From JAYPLE01 sp047627515 (lineage in GTDB: Bacteria; Bacteroidota; Bacteroidia; Cytophagales; Cyclobacteriaceae), in contig JBLHTU010000003.1 of the NCBI GenBank assembly GCA_047627515.1, positions 1 to 64,000 of the forward strand: 64,000 nucleotides of DNA, written 5' to 3'. The position numbers were made by a program, and so were the translations under genes. Shown here piece by piece: positions 26,165-34,819 of this stretch. Positions within the stretch are counted from its first letter, which is position 1; every line of letters begins with the position of its first letter. The notes under the pieces are model-generated. The model was given only the letters and a program-made list of their open reading frames with translations, searched no databases and was not told the origin of the DNA.

Positions 26165-27043
26165 ATGAAAAATAAATTTAATCTAACAGGTTTGTTGACA
26201 GTAGCCATTCTGTTTGCAGCTACTTTCGCACAAGCGCAGATCTCAACACCGCAACCTAGTACAGCAGGTTCTGTATCTGGAAATGTTGGTCTAACGACCA
26301 TATCAGTAGACTACTCTAGACCTGGGGTCAAAGGTAGAACCATTTTTGGTGAAGGTGGGATCGTCCCATTTGATCAGATTTGGAGAACAGGCGCAAACAG
26401 CGGTTCAAAAATCACCTTCAGTACGGATGTTACGTTTGGTGGCAAGGAAGTAGCTGCAGGCACATACCTAATCTTTTCGGTACCTGCTGCAGAGAGCTGG
26501 GACGTAATGTTATACAGCGATATCTCATTAGGAGGTAATGCAGCTGGATACAAAGAGGAAAACGAAGTAGCCAGAATTAAAGCTACTACGGAAATGCTAG
26601 CAAAAAGTGTAGAGCGTCTAACGTTCAACATTGCTGATGTTAGCGCTGACAATACGACAGCTAATGTGAGACTTGAGTGGGCTAATACAGCGGTCAATAT
26701 GCCAGTTGTAGTTTCATTTGATGATATCATAATGGCTGAGATCGCAGCAAAAACGAAAGTCAATCCAGGAAACTTGATTGCTGCTGCCAATTACTATTTC
26801 TCTACTGGTAAGGATATGGAACAAGCGTTGACTTGGATCAATACCTACCTAGCTACTGATCAGAATTCTGCACAATTTTGGAATGTCCATCTTAAAGCTC
26901 AAATATTGAGTACAATGGGAAACAAAAAAGAGGCTATCGCTACTGCTGAAGCTTCTCTAGCTGCCGCTAAAGCAAACGCCGACGGTGATTTCGGATACAC
27001 TAAACGTAACGAAGACCTGATTGCTTCCCTGAAAAAGAAGTAA
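26165..27043 (+). CDS. DUF2911 exported protein with C-terminal TPR
   Basis: A 292-residue protein with a signal peptide (cut after AQA). DUF2911 spans about 25-180: STPQPSTAGSVSGNVGLT, VDYSRPGVKGRTIFG, WRTGANSGSKITFS, GGKEVAAGTYLIFSVP. A TPR-like helical tail follows (AANYYFSTGKDMEQALTWIN, NKKEAIATAEASLAAAK). DUF2911 proteins are common in Bacteroidota, are exported, and have no known activity; the fold is a beta sandwich. The gene stands alone with its own terminator and starts 29 bp from the divergent glycosylase gene. Confidence 0.88.
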   Translation: MKNKFNLTGLLTVAILFAATFAQAQISTPQPSTAGSVSGNVGLTTISVDYSRPGVKGRTIFGEGGIVPFDQIWRTGANSGSKITFSTDVTFGGKEVAAGTYLIFSVPAAESWDVMLYSDISLGGNAAGYKEENEVARIKATTEMLAKSVERLTFNIADVSADNTTANVRLEWANTAVNMPVVVSFDDIIMAEIAAKTKVNPGNLIAAANYYFSTGKDMEQALTWINTYLATDQNSAQFWNVHLKAQILSTMGNKKEAIATAEASLAAAKANADGDFGYTKRNEDLIASLKKK

Positions 27044-27062
27044 TCTTCACAAACACAACTCA

Positions 27063-27093
27063 AAAGCCTGGATTAATCGTTCAGGCTTTTTTT
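27063..27093. terminator. Rho-independent terminator
   Basis: AAAGCCTG pairs with CAGGCTTT around an 11-base loop and is followed by seven Ts. It ends the DUF2911 gene and overlaps the 3' end of the convergent symporter gene. Confidence 0.8.
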
Positions 27094-28770
27094 ATTACCT
27101 AGAAATACCTGAAGGATAACAGCTAAAATCATAGTCAACAAACATCCGATCGCATTGTACCAGAGATAACCAAGCGTAATCACATGGTTGATTGTCAATA
27201 AATGACAAATGAATACAACTGTCTCAGCTATTAGTGCAGCTACGAATACCGCATTCCCACCTACTCTTTTCAAGAAAAAAGCAACTAGAAATATGCCCAA
27301 TATTGTTCCATAAAACAAGGAGCCGATGATGTTTACCGCTTCGATCAGGTTTTCAGAATTTTTAGCAAGGAGTGCGAATGAAATGGCGATCAGACCCCAC
27401 ATAAATGTGAGTAGTTTAGAGGTTCTCACTTGTCCTTCGTCTGTATCGGTGGGCTTATAGAGTCTTCTGTATAGGTCATTGAACGTAGTGCTCGCAAGGG
27501 CGTTAAGCTCTGAAGACGTCGATGACATAGCTGCTGACAGGATCACAGCGATGAGAAGTCCTATAAATCCATGTGGCAGATACCCAAGCACAAAAGACAA
27601 GAAAACGTAATCAGAATCCTTCGTCTCTATGGAATCATCCACTTTGTTTATTAACAACTTCACATCTTGTCTCACACCTTCTGATGCTTTATCAATTTGC
27701 TGCAGTTTAGTAGTCAGCCGAAGGTCATCACCATTTTCGGCAAGTTGTAATGCTGTTTCGCGACGCTGATTGATCAGGTCTTCATAATGATCTTCGTACG
27801 CTACTAATTCTTCGCTGAACTGACTCTCCCTAACAAGCGTCAACGACTGCTCTTTGAAATGAACGGGTGGCTGATAAAAAATATAAAACACGTAGACCAT
27901 CACACCGATAAACAGGATGAAGAATTGCATCGGTATCTTGAATATTGCATTAAAAACTAGACCCATTTTACTGGCACGAGCATCCTTACCGCCTAAATAT
28001 CGGGAGACTTGAGATTGATCAGTTCCAAAGTATGAAAGTTGTAAAAACAAACCAGCAGCGATGCCCGACCAGATCGTATATCTTTTCTCAAAACTAAATT
28101 CAAAATCAACGGCCTGTGTCTTATTTAATATGCTTGCGACGTGGACGGCATCCCCAAATCCGACAAATTGCGTGATGTAATAGATAAGCATCCCAAATGC
28201 GAAGAACATCCCGAACATAATGACCCCCATTTGTTGTTTCTGAGTAATGGATACTGCTCGAGAACCGCCTGAGACGGTGTAAATAATGACAAGAAAACCT
28301 GTCAAAATGATTGTTAAATCTAAATTCCAATCAAGGACAGAAGATAAGATAATAGCAGGCGCATAAATAGTAATCCCCGCAGCCAGTCCTCTTTGAATCA
28401 AAAACAGCAGAGCACCAAGAAGTCGAGTCTTAAGATCAAATCTATTTTCTAAGTACTCATAAGCCGTGTATACTTTAAGCTTGTAATAGATCGGGATAAA
28501 CACCACAATGACAATAACCAATGCGATCGGCATGCCAAAGTAGTTTTGTACGAAACCCATTCCACTTTCATATGCCTGACCGGGTGTACTGATGAATGTA
28601 ATGGCACTTGCTTGTGTCGCCATCACTGACACACCTATCGTAGACCATTTCAAGCTGTTATTACCCAGCAGGTATCCTTTGATATCTTTCTGCTCACGCG
28701 TCATCCACACGCCATACCCCACGATCAAAGCAAGCGTTCCGAAAAGAACAATCAGGTCTACTACATTCAT
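27073..28770 (-). CDS. Sodium:solute symporter (SSS/SLC5 family)
   Basis: A 565-residue protein with 13-14 membrane helices. SSS landmarks are LKWSTIGVSVMATQASAITFISTPGQAY, YTAYEYLENRF (helix 3), and a serine-rich Na+ site at AMSSTSSELNALASTT late in the chain. A hydrophilic stretch of about 75 residues (320-395) with coiled-coil character interrupts the helices, a feature of many Bacteroidota members. It lies 3 bp downstream of the PIG-L deacetylase gene, so it may import a deacetylated sugar or a product of that enzyme. The substrate is unknown. Confidence 0.88.
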   Translation of the reverse strand: MNVVDLIVLFGTLALIVGYGVWMTREQKDIKGYLLGNNSLKWSTIGVSVMATQASAITFISTPGQAYESGMGFVQNYFGMPIALVIVIVVFIPIYYKLKVYTAYEYLENRFDLKTRLLGALLFLIQRGLAAGITIYAPAIILSSVLDWNLDLTIILTGFLVIIYTVSGGSRAVSITQKQQMGVIMFGMFFAFGMLIYYITQFVGFGDAVHVASILNKTQAVDFEFSFEKRYTIWSGIAAGLFLQLSYFGTDQSQVSRYLGGKDARASKMGLVFNAIFKIPMQFFILFIGVMVYVFYIFYQPPVHFKEQSLTLVRESQFSEELVAYEDHYEDLINQRRETALQLAENGDDLRLTTKLQQIDKASEGVRQDVKLLINKVDDSIETKDSDYVFLSFVLGYLPHGFIGLLIAVILSAAMSSTSSELNALASTTFNDLYRRLYKPTDTDEGQVRTSKLLTFMWGLIAISFALLAKNSENLIEAVNIIGSLFYGTILGIFLVAFFLKRVGGNAVFVAALIAETVVFICHLLTINHVITLGYLWYNAIGCLLTMILAVILQVFLGNKKSLND

Positions 28771-28773
28771 CTG

Positions 28774-31266
28774 CTACTTTTTACTCAGCGACAAAAGATT
28801 ACTAAATATCCGATAGGCGCCTGGCACACCTGCAGGAAGCTCTCGAAACCATGAATATCCTGTATAGACATAATATCCTTTTCCGTGTTTAGCGATCAGC
28901 AAACCACCGTCCCTAGCAGGCTCGCCTGGATCATTTGAACTCAAAATGGGCTCGAATTCATCAGCCCAACTATTTGAGAAATATAGTCCTCTTTCTTGTA
29001 CCCATCCTTCGAAGTCCTCGGATGAAATTTTATTGGGGTAATTCAAGACTGCGTGCTTTGGCGCCAGTATTCGTACTTCCGCCTCCTCGACCGTCACTCG
29101 TTCCCTCGATATAGTCAATTCATAAGGCGCTATTTCATTAGTAACCAATCTTGAGTTAGTGTTATATTGAACAATCACTGTTCCTCCAGACTTGGCATAA
29201 TCGAACAGCACTGTGTTTTTGAATGCCAACCAGCTCTTGGTATTAAAAGCTCTGACGCCAAGAACTATTGCATCGTATTTCGCAAGATTAGCCAAGGTTA
29301 CATCATCTTTTTCAAGTTCATCCACTTGATAACCTACCTGTCTTAAGTTATCTGGTATCACATCGCCAGCACCCATTATATAGCCAATCCGATCAGCTAC
29401 GATTTTCATATCCAAATTGATCAACTTAGTCTTCGTTTCAGACAAAATAGTCTGCGTAGGGATATGGTCATAAGAAATAATCTGAATACCCAGGTCGTTA
29501 CTACTTCCATCTTCAAAATCCAGATAAGCCTTGAGATCTCCATTATTTGCCCCTACTGAGGATGTAACTTGCAAATAAATAACCGCTTCTTGATTTTTCA
29601 CTTCAAGTGATATCTGTTCACTGTCAGGCACAACCTGCCATCCTTTTGGTGCAGCAATCTTTAGGATTCCATTTACATTAGCAGTAGACGATTTTACTCT
29701 AACCACTATCCTTTTGGTTTGCTCTCCGCTAAATATCATAGCTTCTTCTGCTATGGTCACAGTAGCCTTGGGTAGTATCACAATAGGCCGGAAAACTTCG
29801 CCGTCCACTGGATCATTACGCTTAAAGCTGATGGGTCTTTCTATTTCGATAAACTGCTCTTTCCACTTCAATAAAAATCGAGCTGTAAATGGAACTGGGT
29901 TTTCTGGCAGCCCAATCATATCTTTCTCAGATACGTAATACATACCTAATGACGAATTTCCATTCAGCCAGTACGGAGAGGAAAAAGCCTGATCATCAGG
30001 TACAGTCACTAGTATATCCTCTGTGATACCTTTATTATTAATGAGTTGCCGGCTGAGCTGCTGACTTTCACCCAAAGATGTAATACGAACCTCTTCTAGG
30101 ACTAACATTTCCTCGCTCCGAGTGATTGCTTCCATTTTCAGCATCATCGTATCCCCTCTTGTGTAGAGATAATCTTCGGCAACTACCTCTAAGTAAGTAC
30201 CCGTAATAGCTAGCACAACATTATCAATCTCCTCCAGTTTAACTTCCTTCCAAAATTGATCCGGAAGATTCAGTAACTCTGCTCTGGCCTGATATAACGC
30301 ATCTAATGTCGGCTGCGGATCCAATGGGTCGTAACTTCTGATCGCCAAATCCACATAATCAGCAACGATTTGACTGTTTTCTACACGGCTCCAGGTAAAG
30401 TCCATTCCACCAAATACTTCTTCAGTTTCGATTCCGTTCCACTGCTTTAGGTATTCTATTTCTGACCCTCTGCTACCAGTAGATCCAAACCCCTGACTCT
30501 TATGCTGAGATCTGCTTCTTGCAGCCATCTCTGTATAAGAAGTGCCAATCAATGGATTATATAGCCCCACATCAACAGACTTGAAAGCGGACGTATCCAT
30601 TTTTTGACCAGAGCGTCTAAAAGACCACCAGCTGGCATTCCTGAAAATTTTTGTTGGCTGCCAAGTGCTAAGTGAACTTAACTGCTCTGGAAATGCGTTT
30701 GGATCTGCTGCAAGTTCAAAAGCTTCAAGCGCCAATAAAGCAGAGGTTGTATGATGGCCGTGGGTGACACCCGCTGTAGTATCAAATCTGGTGATCAACA
30801 TATCCGGCTTAAATTGCCTGATCACCCTTACAAAATCTGAAAGTACCTGATCCTTATCCCAAACTTTAAGAGTTTCGTCCGGGTGTTTTGAATATCCAAA
30901 ATCATTCGCTCTAGAAAAAAACTGCTTCCCTCCGTCTATTCTTCTTGCACCCAGTAATTCTTGCGTCCTTATGATACCGAGACCTTCTCTAATTTCTGTA
31001 CCAATTAAATTCTGTCCGCCATCTCCTCTTGTCGCTGACAAATAAGCTGTTCTAAGTAATTTTTCATTTGAGAGGTAAGCTATTAATCGAGTGTTTTCAT
31101 CATCCGGATGAGCAGCAACATAAAGAGCTGTCCCAAGCACATTTAACTTATTCAACATCTGCTGGATATCTCCAGGGTGATAACTCTTTGGAGCCTGTGA
31201 AAATAGCTGCGTAACCGAAGCCAGAAAGAGAAAACCTACTACTATTCTTCTACAAACTTGAATCAT
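28774..31266 (-). CDS. Exported PIG-L (LmbE) deacetylase with large C-terminal extension
   Basis: An 830-residue protein with a signal peptide (cut near LFSQ). The PIG-L domain spans about 44-290: AAHPDDE (His53, Asp55-56) binds zinc and THGHHTTS supplies the other His ligand. Beyond that come beta-sandwich-like stretches and a final GATase/ThuA-like alpha-beta domain (YDAIVLGVRAFNTKSW, GGTVIVQYNTNSR) ending near GKGYYVYTGYSWFRELPAG. PIG-L enzymes deacetylate N-acetylglucosaminyl conjugates. The long form is typical of Bacteroidota and its substrate is unknown. It is first in a two-gene operon with the symporter. Confidence 0.88.
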   Translation of the reverse strand: MIQVCRRIVVGFLFLASVTQLFSQAPKSYHPGDIQQMLNKLNVLGTALYVAAHPDDENTRLIAYLSNEKLLRTAYLSATRGDGGQNLIGTEIREGLGIIRTQELLGARRIDGGKQFFSRANDFGYSKHPDETLKVWDKDQVLSDFVRVIRQFKPDMLITRFDTTAGVTHGHHTTSALLALEAFELAADPNAFPEQLSSLSTWQPTKIFRNASWWSFRRSGQKMDTSAFKSVDVGLYNPLIGTSYTEMAARSRSQHKSQGFGSTGSRGSEIEYLKQWNGIETEEVFGGMDFTWSRVENSQIVADYVDLAIRSYDPLDPQPTLDALYQARAELLNLPDQFWKEVKLEEIDNVVLAITGTYLEVVAEDYLYTRGDTMMLKMEAITRSEEMLVLEEVRITSLGESQQLSRQLINNKGITEDILVTVPDDQAFSSPYWLNGNSSLGMYYVSEKDMIGLPENPVPFTARFLLKWKEQFIEIERPISFKRNDPVDGEVFRPIVILPKATVTIAEEAMIFSGEQTKRIVVRVKSSTANVNGILKIAAPKGWQVVPDSEQISLEVKNQEAVIYLQVTSSVGANNGDLKAYLDFEDGSSNDLGIQIISYDHIPTQTILSETKTKLINLDMKIVADRIGYIMGAGDVIPDNLRQVGYQVDELEKDDVTLANLAKYDAIVLGVRAFNTKSWLAFKNTVLFDYAKSGGTVIVQYNTNSRLVTNEIAPYELTISRERVTVEEAEVRILAPKHAVLNYPNKISSEDFEGWVQERGLYFSNSWADEFEPILSSNDPGEPARDGGLLIAKHGKGYYVYTGYSWFRELPAGVPGAYRIFSNLLSLSKK

Positions 31267-31409
31267 ATGAATTGAAATATTAAAGTCGACAAAACAAGAC
31301 GTTTTTTACGCCAATTCATACTTTTTTTCGATGCACCGCATGTATCCTCCATAGATGGCGTCTAATTAGGAAAGAGCACAAATAATTTGAAAAATAAAAC
31401 GTAGAAAAT

Positions 31410-31877
31410 ATGAGAACGCAAATAACAATTGGAATCATTATCCTGTCAATGGCTTTGATCAATTCAGTATCAGGTCAGCAAAGACCTCCACGAGATGATA
31501 GACAAGGAAAACATCAACAGAAAGAACAAATGCATACTCAAATGCAAGACCGACTGGGCCTCACTGATCAGCAGAAAACAGATATTGAAACTCTCCGCAT
31601 ACCGCATATATCATCCACACAGACTCTTAAAGCAAAATTGGATGTAAAAGAGGCAGAGTTGAAATTGGCGATCATCAGTGAGTCAAAAGGTATCGATGAA
31701 TCGATCAAGGAAATCAATGCCCTAAGAAGTGAACTTTTTGAAGCCAAAATCTCTCATGAATTGGCAGTAAGAACGATGCTCACAGTTGAACAGCAACTTA
31801 TTTTTGACAAAAACCACATGTCCAAAGCTCCACATGGCAGAAAAGGAATGCATAAAGCTAAATTAGGTGGTAAATAA
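31410..31877 (+). CDS. Spy/CpxP-like periplasmic protein (LTxxQ)
   Basis: A 155-residue exported protein (signal peptide to SVSGQ), mostly helical and charged. LGLTDQQKTDIETL and MLTVEQQLIFDK are the two LTxxQ motifs of the Spy/CpxP family. The ends are rich in His, Lys and Met (GKHQQKEQMHTQMQ at the N-terminus, HGRKGMHKAKLGGK at the C-terminus), which could bind metal. Spy proteins are periplasmic chaperones and metal-stress factors. It is the first gene of a block with an ECF sigma factor and a second Spy/CpxP-like protein. Confidence 0.8.
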   Translation: MRTQITIGIIILSMALINSVSGQQRPPRDDRQGKHQQKEQMHTQMQDRLGLTDQQKTDIETLRIPHISSTQTLKAKLDVKEAELKLAIISESKGIDESIKEINALRSELFEAKISHELAVRTMLTVEQQLIFDKNHMSKAPHGRKGMHKAKLGGK

Positions 31878-31900
31878 ATAGAATCGTCTAAGCATCAGTA

Positions 31901-32419
31901 TTGATAGAATTAGATTTTAAACAGTTGGTTACCCAAAATAAAGCCCAAGTGTATAACACGTGTTTGGGCTTTGTGAAGGTGCCAGCCGACGCTGAAGACT
32001 TGACACAGGAAGTATTTATCACGGCATATAATAACTGGCGTAAATACAGATGGGAAGCCAATATAAAAACGTGGCTCTATCGAATCTCTGTCAACAAGAG
32101 CCTTGATTTCATCCGTGCAAATCAGCGGCTAAAAAGATCGGGAATGCTCACCTCTTATGAAGAAGGGTTGACAGTTATAGATTTTAAACACCCTGGTATT
32201 GAATTAGAAAATAAAGAAAAAGCAAATCTCCTAATGACGACAATAGCCATGCTCCCTGAAAAACAAAAAGTGGCTTTTACCTTACAGAAAATCGAAGGTT
32301 TAACAGTAATCGAAATCAGTCAAATCATGGAGCTGTCGAAAAGTGCCATCGAATCTTTACTGCATAGGGCAAAATATTACTTGCAAACCAAACTAAGAAC
32401 CTACTATGAAAACAAATAG
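31901..32419 (+). CDS. ECF-type RNA polymerase sigma factor
   Basis: A 172-residue sigma-70 factor with a TTG start. Region 2 includes VPADAEDLTQEVFITAYNNW, which binds the core and the -10, followed by KTWLYRISVNKSLDFIR. Region 4 is LPEKQKVAFTLQKIEGLTVIEISQIM, a helix-turn-helix with SKSAIESLLHRAK. It lacks regions 1 and 3. It is flanked by two Spy/CpxP-like genes and overlaps a small membrane protein by 14 bp, an arrangement like cnrYXH or nickel/envelope-stress modules. The target promoters cannot be told from the sequence. Confidence 0.9.
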   Translation: MIELDFKQLVTQNKAQVYNTCLGFVKVPADAEDLTQEVFITAYNNWRKYRWEANIKTWLYRISVNKSLDFIRANQRLKRSGMLTSYEEGLTVIDFKHPGIELENKEKANLLMTTIAMLPEKQKVAFTLQKIEGLTVIEISQIMELSKSAIESLLHRAKYYLQTKLRTYYENK

Positions 32420-32705
32420 TACTGAGCAAAATATAGAAGAGATACTTTCATCCCTCAATGGTTTGCAAAGGGCAGAACCCTCGGTCAGTTTTGAAGAAAC
32501 CCTTTATGCGAAAATTGATAGTATCTCGCGAAGAGTAAGAGACCGACTATTATTGAGTGCGGCAGCTTCCATGATGCTTATGGTGCTTCTCAATTTGTGG
32601 ATCATTGTGACTGAGGAACCTCAAACTTCAATAGCTGAGCAAACTGCCGCGATGATGTGGACGATAGAGAGCGAAATCAGCTTGACCAACTTCATCGTTG
32701 AATAA
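32406..32705 (+). CDS. Putative anti-sigma factor, single-pass membrane protein
   Basis: A 99-residue protein overlapping the sigma gene by 14 bp. The N-terminal half is acidic and helical (EQNIEEILSSLNGLQRAEPSVSF, then FEETLYAKID), followed by one membrane helix (LLLSAAASMMLMVLLNLWIIV) and a short outside tail. The position, size and topology fit an anti-sigma factor that holds its partner at the membrane, but no ZAS zinc motif (HxxxCxxC) is present. The role is inferred from context. Confidence 0.6.
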   Translation: MKTNSTEQNIEEILSSLNGLQRAEPSVSFEETLYAKIDSISRRVRDRLLLSAAASMMLMVLLNLWIIVTEEPQTSIAEQTAAMMWTIESEISLTNFIVE

Positions 32706-32716
32706 AACATGAAAAC

Positions 32717-33220
32717 ATGAAATATAAAATACTAATCGCCGCCATAGCTGTCTTGATGATCTTCAACATGGTCTTCATAGGCATACTACTAAAAGGAAGA
32801 CAAGCGAGATTGCACCTAAATGAAGAAATCCCAGCTCGTCACCAAATTGATAGACAGTTATCATTTATGAGCCAAGAGCTCGAACTTTCTGACAAGCAGA
32901 AAGCTATACTTTCTGAGGCTTTTTTGGTGCATTCTGCAAAAGAGCAAGAGTTAAGAGATGACGAAGTCAGACTACGGAAAACGCTGCATCAAGCATTGAT
33001 CAACGAAGATTCTGTTACTACTCAATATGCTCGATTAGCAACTGTGCAAACGCATGAAAAGCGGATCGACAGTTACATTAAGTTTAATAAGTCTGTCATA
33101 TCAATATGTGACCGGCAACAAAGGAGAAAACTAGGTAAATTGATCAATAGTAGACGGCCCGGCGAAGGGCCACATTTAAATACCTCACATGGGCCAAAAC
33201 GTAAGCCAAATAAGCATTAA
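32717..33220 (+). CDS. Membrane-anchored Spy/CpxP-like sensor protein
   Basis: A 167-residue protein with an N-terminal membrane anchor (YKILIAAIAVLMIFNMVFIGILL) and a helical periplasmic domain. LELSDKQKAILSEAF is an LTxxQ-like motif, and HEKRIDSYIKFNKSVISICDRQQRRKLGKLI follows. The layout resembles CnrX/NccX-type periplasmic metal sensors and CpxP. It follows the putative anti-sigma gene by 11 bp. Together these could sense metals or misfolded protein and release the sigma factor. Its stop touches the converging pseudogene. Confidence 0.7.
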   Translation: MKYKILIAAIAVLMIFNMVFIGILLKGRQARLHLNEEIPARHQIDRQLSFMSQELELSDKQKAILSEAFLVHSAKEQELRDDEVRLRKTLHQALINEDSVTTQYARLATVQTHEKRIDSYIKFNKSVISICDRQQRRKLGKLINSRRPGEGPHLNTSHGPKRKPNKH

Positions 33221-33745
33221 TCCTGTTTTAAATAACGTGTGGGATTCGTATTAGCAGTTTTAATAGTTTGTACGATCACCAGAAGAATAGTAATACTTGC
33301 CAAAAGCGCTGTCGGCATCACATAGTAATACCAATCAACAGGCACAGCATTTGCGGAATTACTTAGCCATTGCTCCGTATAGTATACCCAAATAGGTACT
33401 GCAAATATTAACCCAAGGGCTACAAGCACTATGAAATCCTTCATGAAGGAAGCCACCAAGTTAGAACTATTAGCACCTAATACTTTTCTAATAGCCGCCT
33501 CTTTACTTGTCCGTTCCAGCGTCTAGGTAGCCAAGCCTATCAAACCTAGTCCCGCAACAAATAAAGCCAATGCTGAAAAATTGTGTACATACCTGCAAAT
33601 TGAGCATCATTTTCATACAAGCGATTGAATGAATCACTTAGGAAAATGCCATCAAAAGGGTACCCATCACTAAACTCTTCAAAAACAGCACCCATTTGAT
33701 CTACCGTTTCTTCGTTGTTACTGTTCATACTTACCAGCAGGATGG
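33217..33745 (-). pseudogene. Remnant of an FtsX/MacB-type ABC permease C-terminus
   Basis: Three pieces in different frames join into the usual end of an antimicrobial-peptide-type FtsX permease. The first is FDGIFLSDSFNRLYENDAQFAGMYTIF (up to about 33590). A shift then leads to FSALALFVAGLGLIGLAT, an in-frame TAG follows, then TLERTSKEAAIRKVLGA and a last part (to 33217) with two membrane helices ending NPTRYLKQD. The N-terminal three quarters is missing. The 5' boundary near 33745 is approximate, where similarity stops close to the menC gene. Confidence 0.8.
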
Positions 33746-33766
33746 ACAAAAAATAATTTAAGCTAG

Positions 33767-34801
33767 CTATAGATGCCAAATCCTTCCTTGCTTGATCGTG
33801 GTCGTAGCAGGTAAATTATTAGTGAAGAGCCCCCCTGTACCAAGACCCTGATGTGACGTAGGGTTGTACTCTGCTGCAAACTGAGCAATGGCATCTAAGC
33901 CCAAATTTGATTCTAGCGCAGAGGTTATCCACCAACCAATATTTCTCTCCTCTGCCATACGAATCCACGTAGCTGTCTCCATAAAGCCTCCAAGCAGGGA
34001 AGGTTTCAGAATAATATAAGGAGGCATTATCTCATCAAGTAAAGTAGCCTTTTGCTGATCATCAGCAATCCCGATTAGTTCTTCATCCAATGCAACAGGA
34101 ACAGGTGATTTCTGACAAACCAAAGAAAGGGCCTGCCTTTGACGAGGCATGATGGGTTGCTCAATACTATGCAAATCAAAAACTGCTAGTTGTTCCAATC
34201 GCCTAAAAACGGTGGATGTTGAAAATGCGCCATTGGCATCGACACGTAGAATCCCATCAAAGCGACCTCTCACGTAAGCTAAGATTTTAAGTTCCTCTTC
34301 GAAATCAAGTGCTCCAATCTTCATTTTGATGCATTCGTATTTCTGTTCTAGCTTCTCCTCAATTTGTTTTTTCATCTCGCTTACTTCTCCCATCCAGATC
34401 AGTCCGTTGATTGGCATTCCTATTTCTCCTCTAGCAAATGGGTTTGAAAACCACTTTTGTTTTCCTCCATTAAGCGCATCTAACATGGCCATTTCTAATC
34501 CAAACCGAATACTAGGAAAAGATTCGGCCATCTCCTTTGCCAATTCAAAAATTGATGTTTCTTTTTGCGGCAAGTCAATCTGCTTTAAACGATCGCATAG
34601 TTTGGCCAAAAAATCTGGTATTTCTTCGATGGATTCATCGCTTAAACCCGGTAGAGGGGCTACTTCCCCTTTTCCACAAAATGGAGAGGTGTCGTGTGCC
34701 TGAATAGACAAGTACCAGCCAAACCGCTGATGCATAACCCCGCGAGAGGTACCTGCGGCAAAACTAAAGTCCAGTTGAAAGGATTGATAAGTGAGTAACA
34801 T
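33767..34801 (-). CDS. menC: o-Succinylbenzoate synthase (menaquinone pathway)
   Basis: A 344-residue enolase-superfamily enzyme that dehydrates SHCHC to o-succinylbenzoate in menaquinone synthesis. TSRGVMHQRF lies at the N-terminus, IKMKIGA holds the catalytic Lys pair, VDANGAF the first metal Asp, SIEQPI the Glu, ALDEELIG the third metal acid, and LKPSLLGG the second catalytic Lys. A dipeptide epimerase is the other possibility, but the TSRG and LKPSLLGG forms favour MenC. It is divergent from queA with only 18 bp between the ATGs, so the promoters must overlap or lie inside the genes. Confidence 0.88.
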   Translation of the reverse strand: MLLTYQSFQLDFSFAAGTSRGVMHQRFGWYLSIQAHDTSPFCGKGEVAPLPGLSDESIEEIPDFLAKLCDRLKQIDLPQKETSIFELAKEMAESFPSIRFGLEMAMLDALNGGKQKWFSNPFARGEIGMPINGLIWMGEVSEMKKQIEEKLEQKYECIKMKIGALDFEEELKILAYVRGRFDGILRVDANGAFSTSTVFRRLEQLAVFDLHSIEQPIMPRQRQALSLVCQKSPVPVALDEELIGIADDQQKATLLDEIMPPYIILKPSLLGGFMETATWIRMAEERNIGWWITSALESNLGLDAIAQFAAEYNPTSHQGLGTGGLFTNNLPATTTIKQGRIWHL

Positions 34802-34819
34802 AATTGGAATAGCTTAGGC

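Noticed and set aside
34802..34819. preQ1 riboswitch before queA
   Set aside because: Only 18 bp separate the divergent start codons; there is no room for one.
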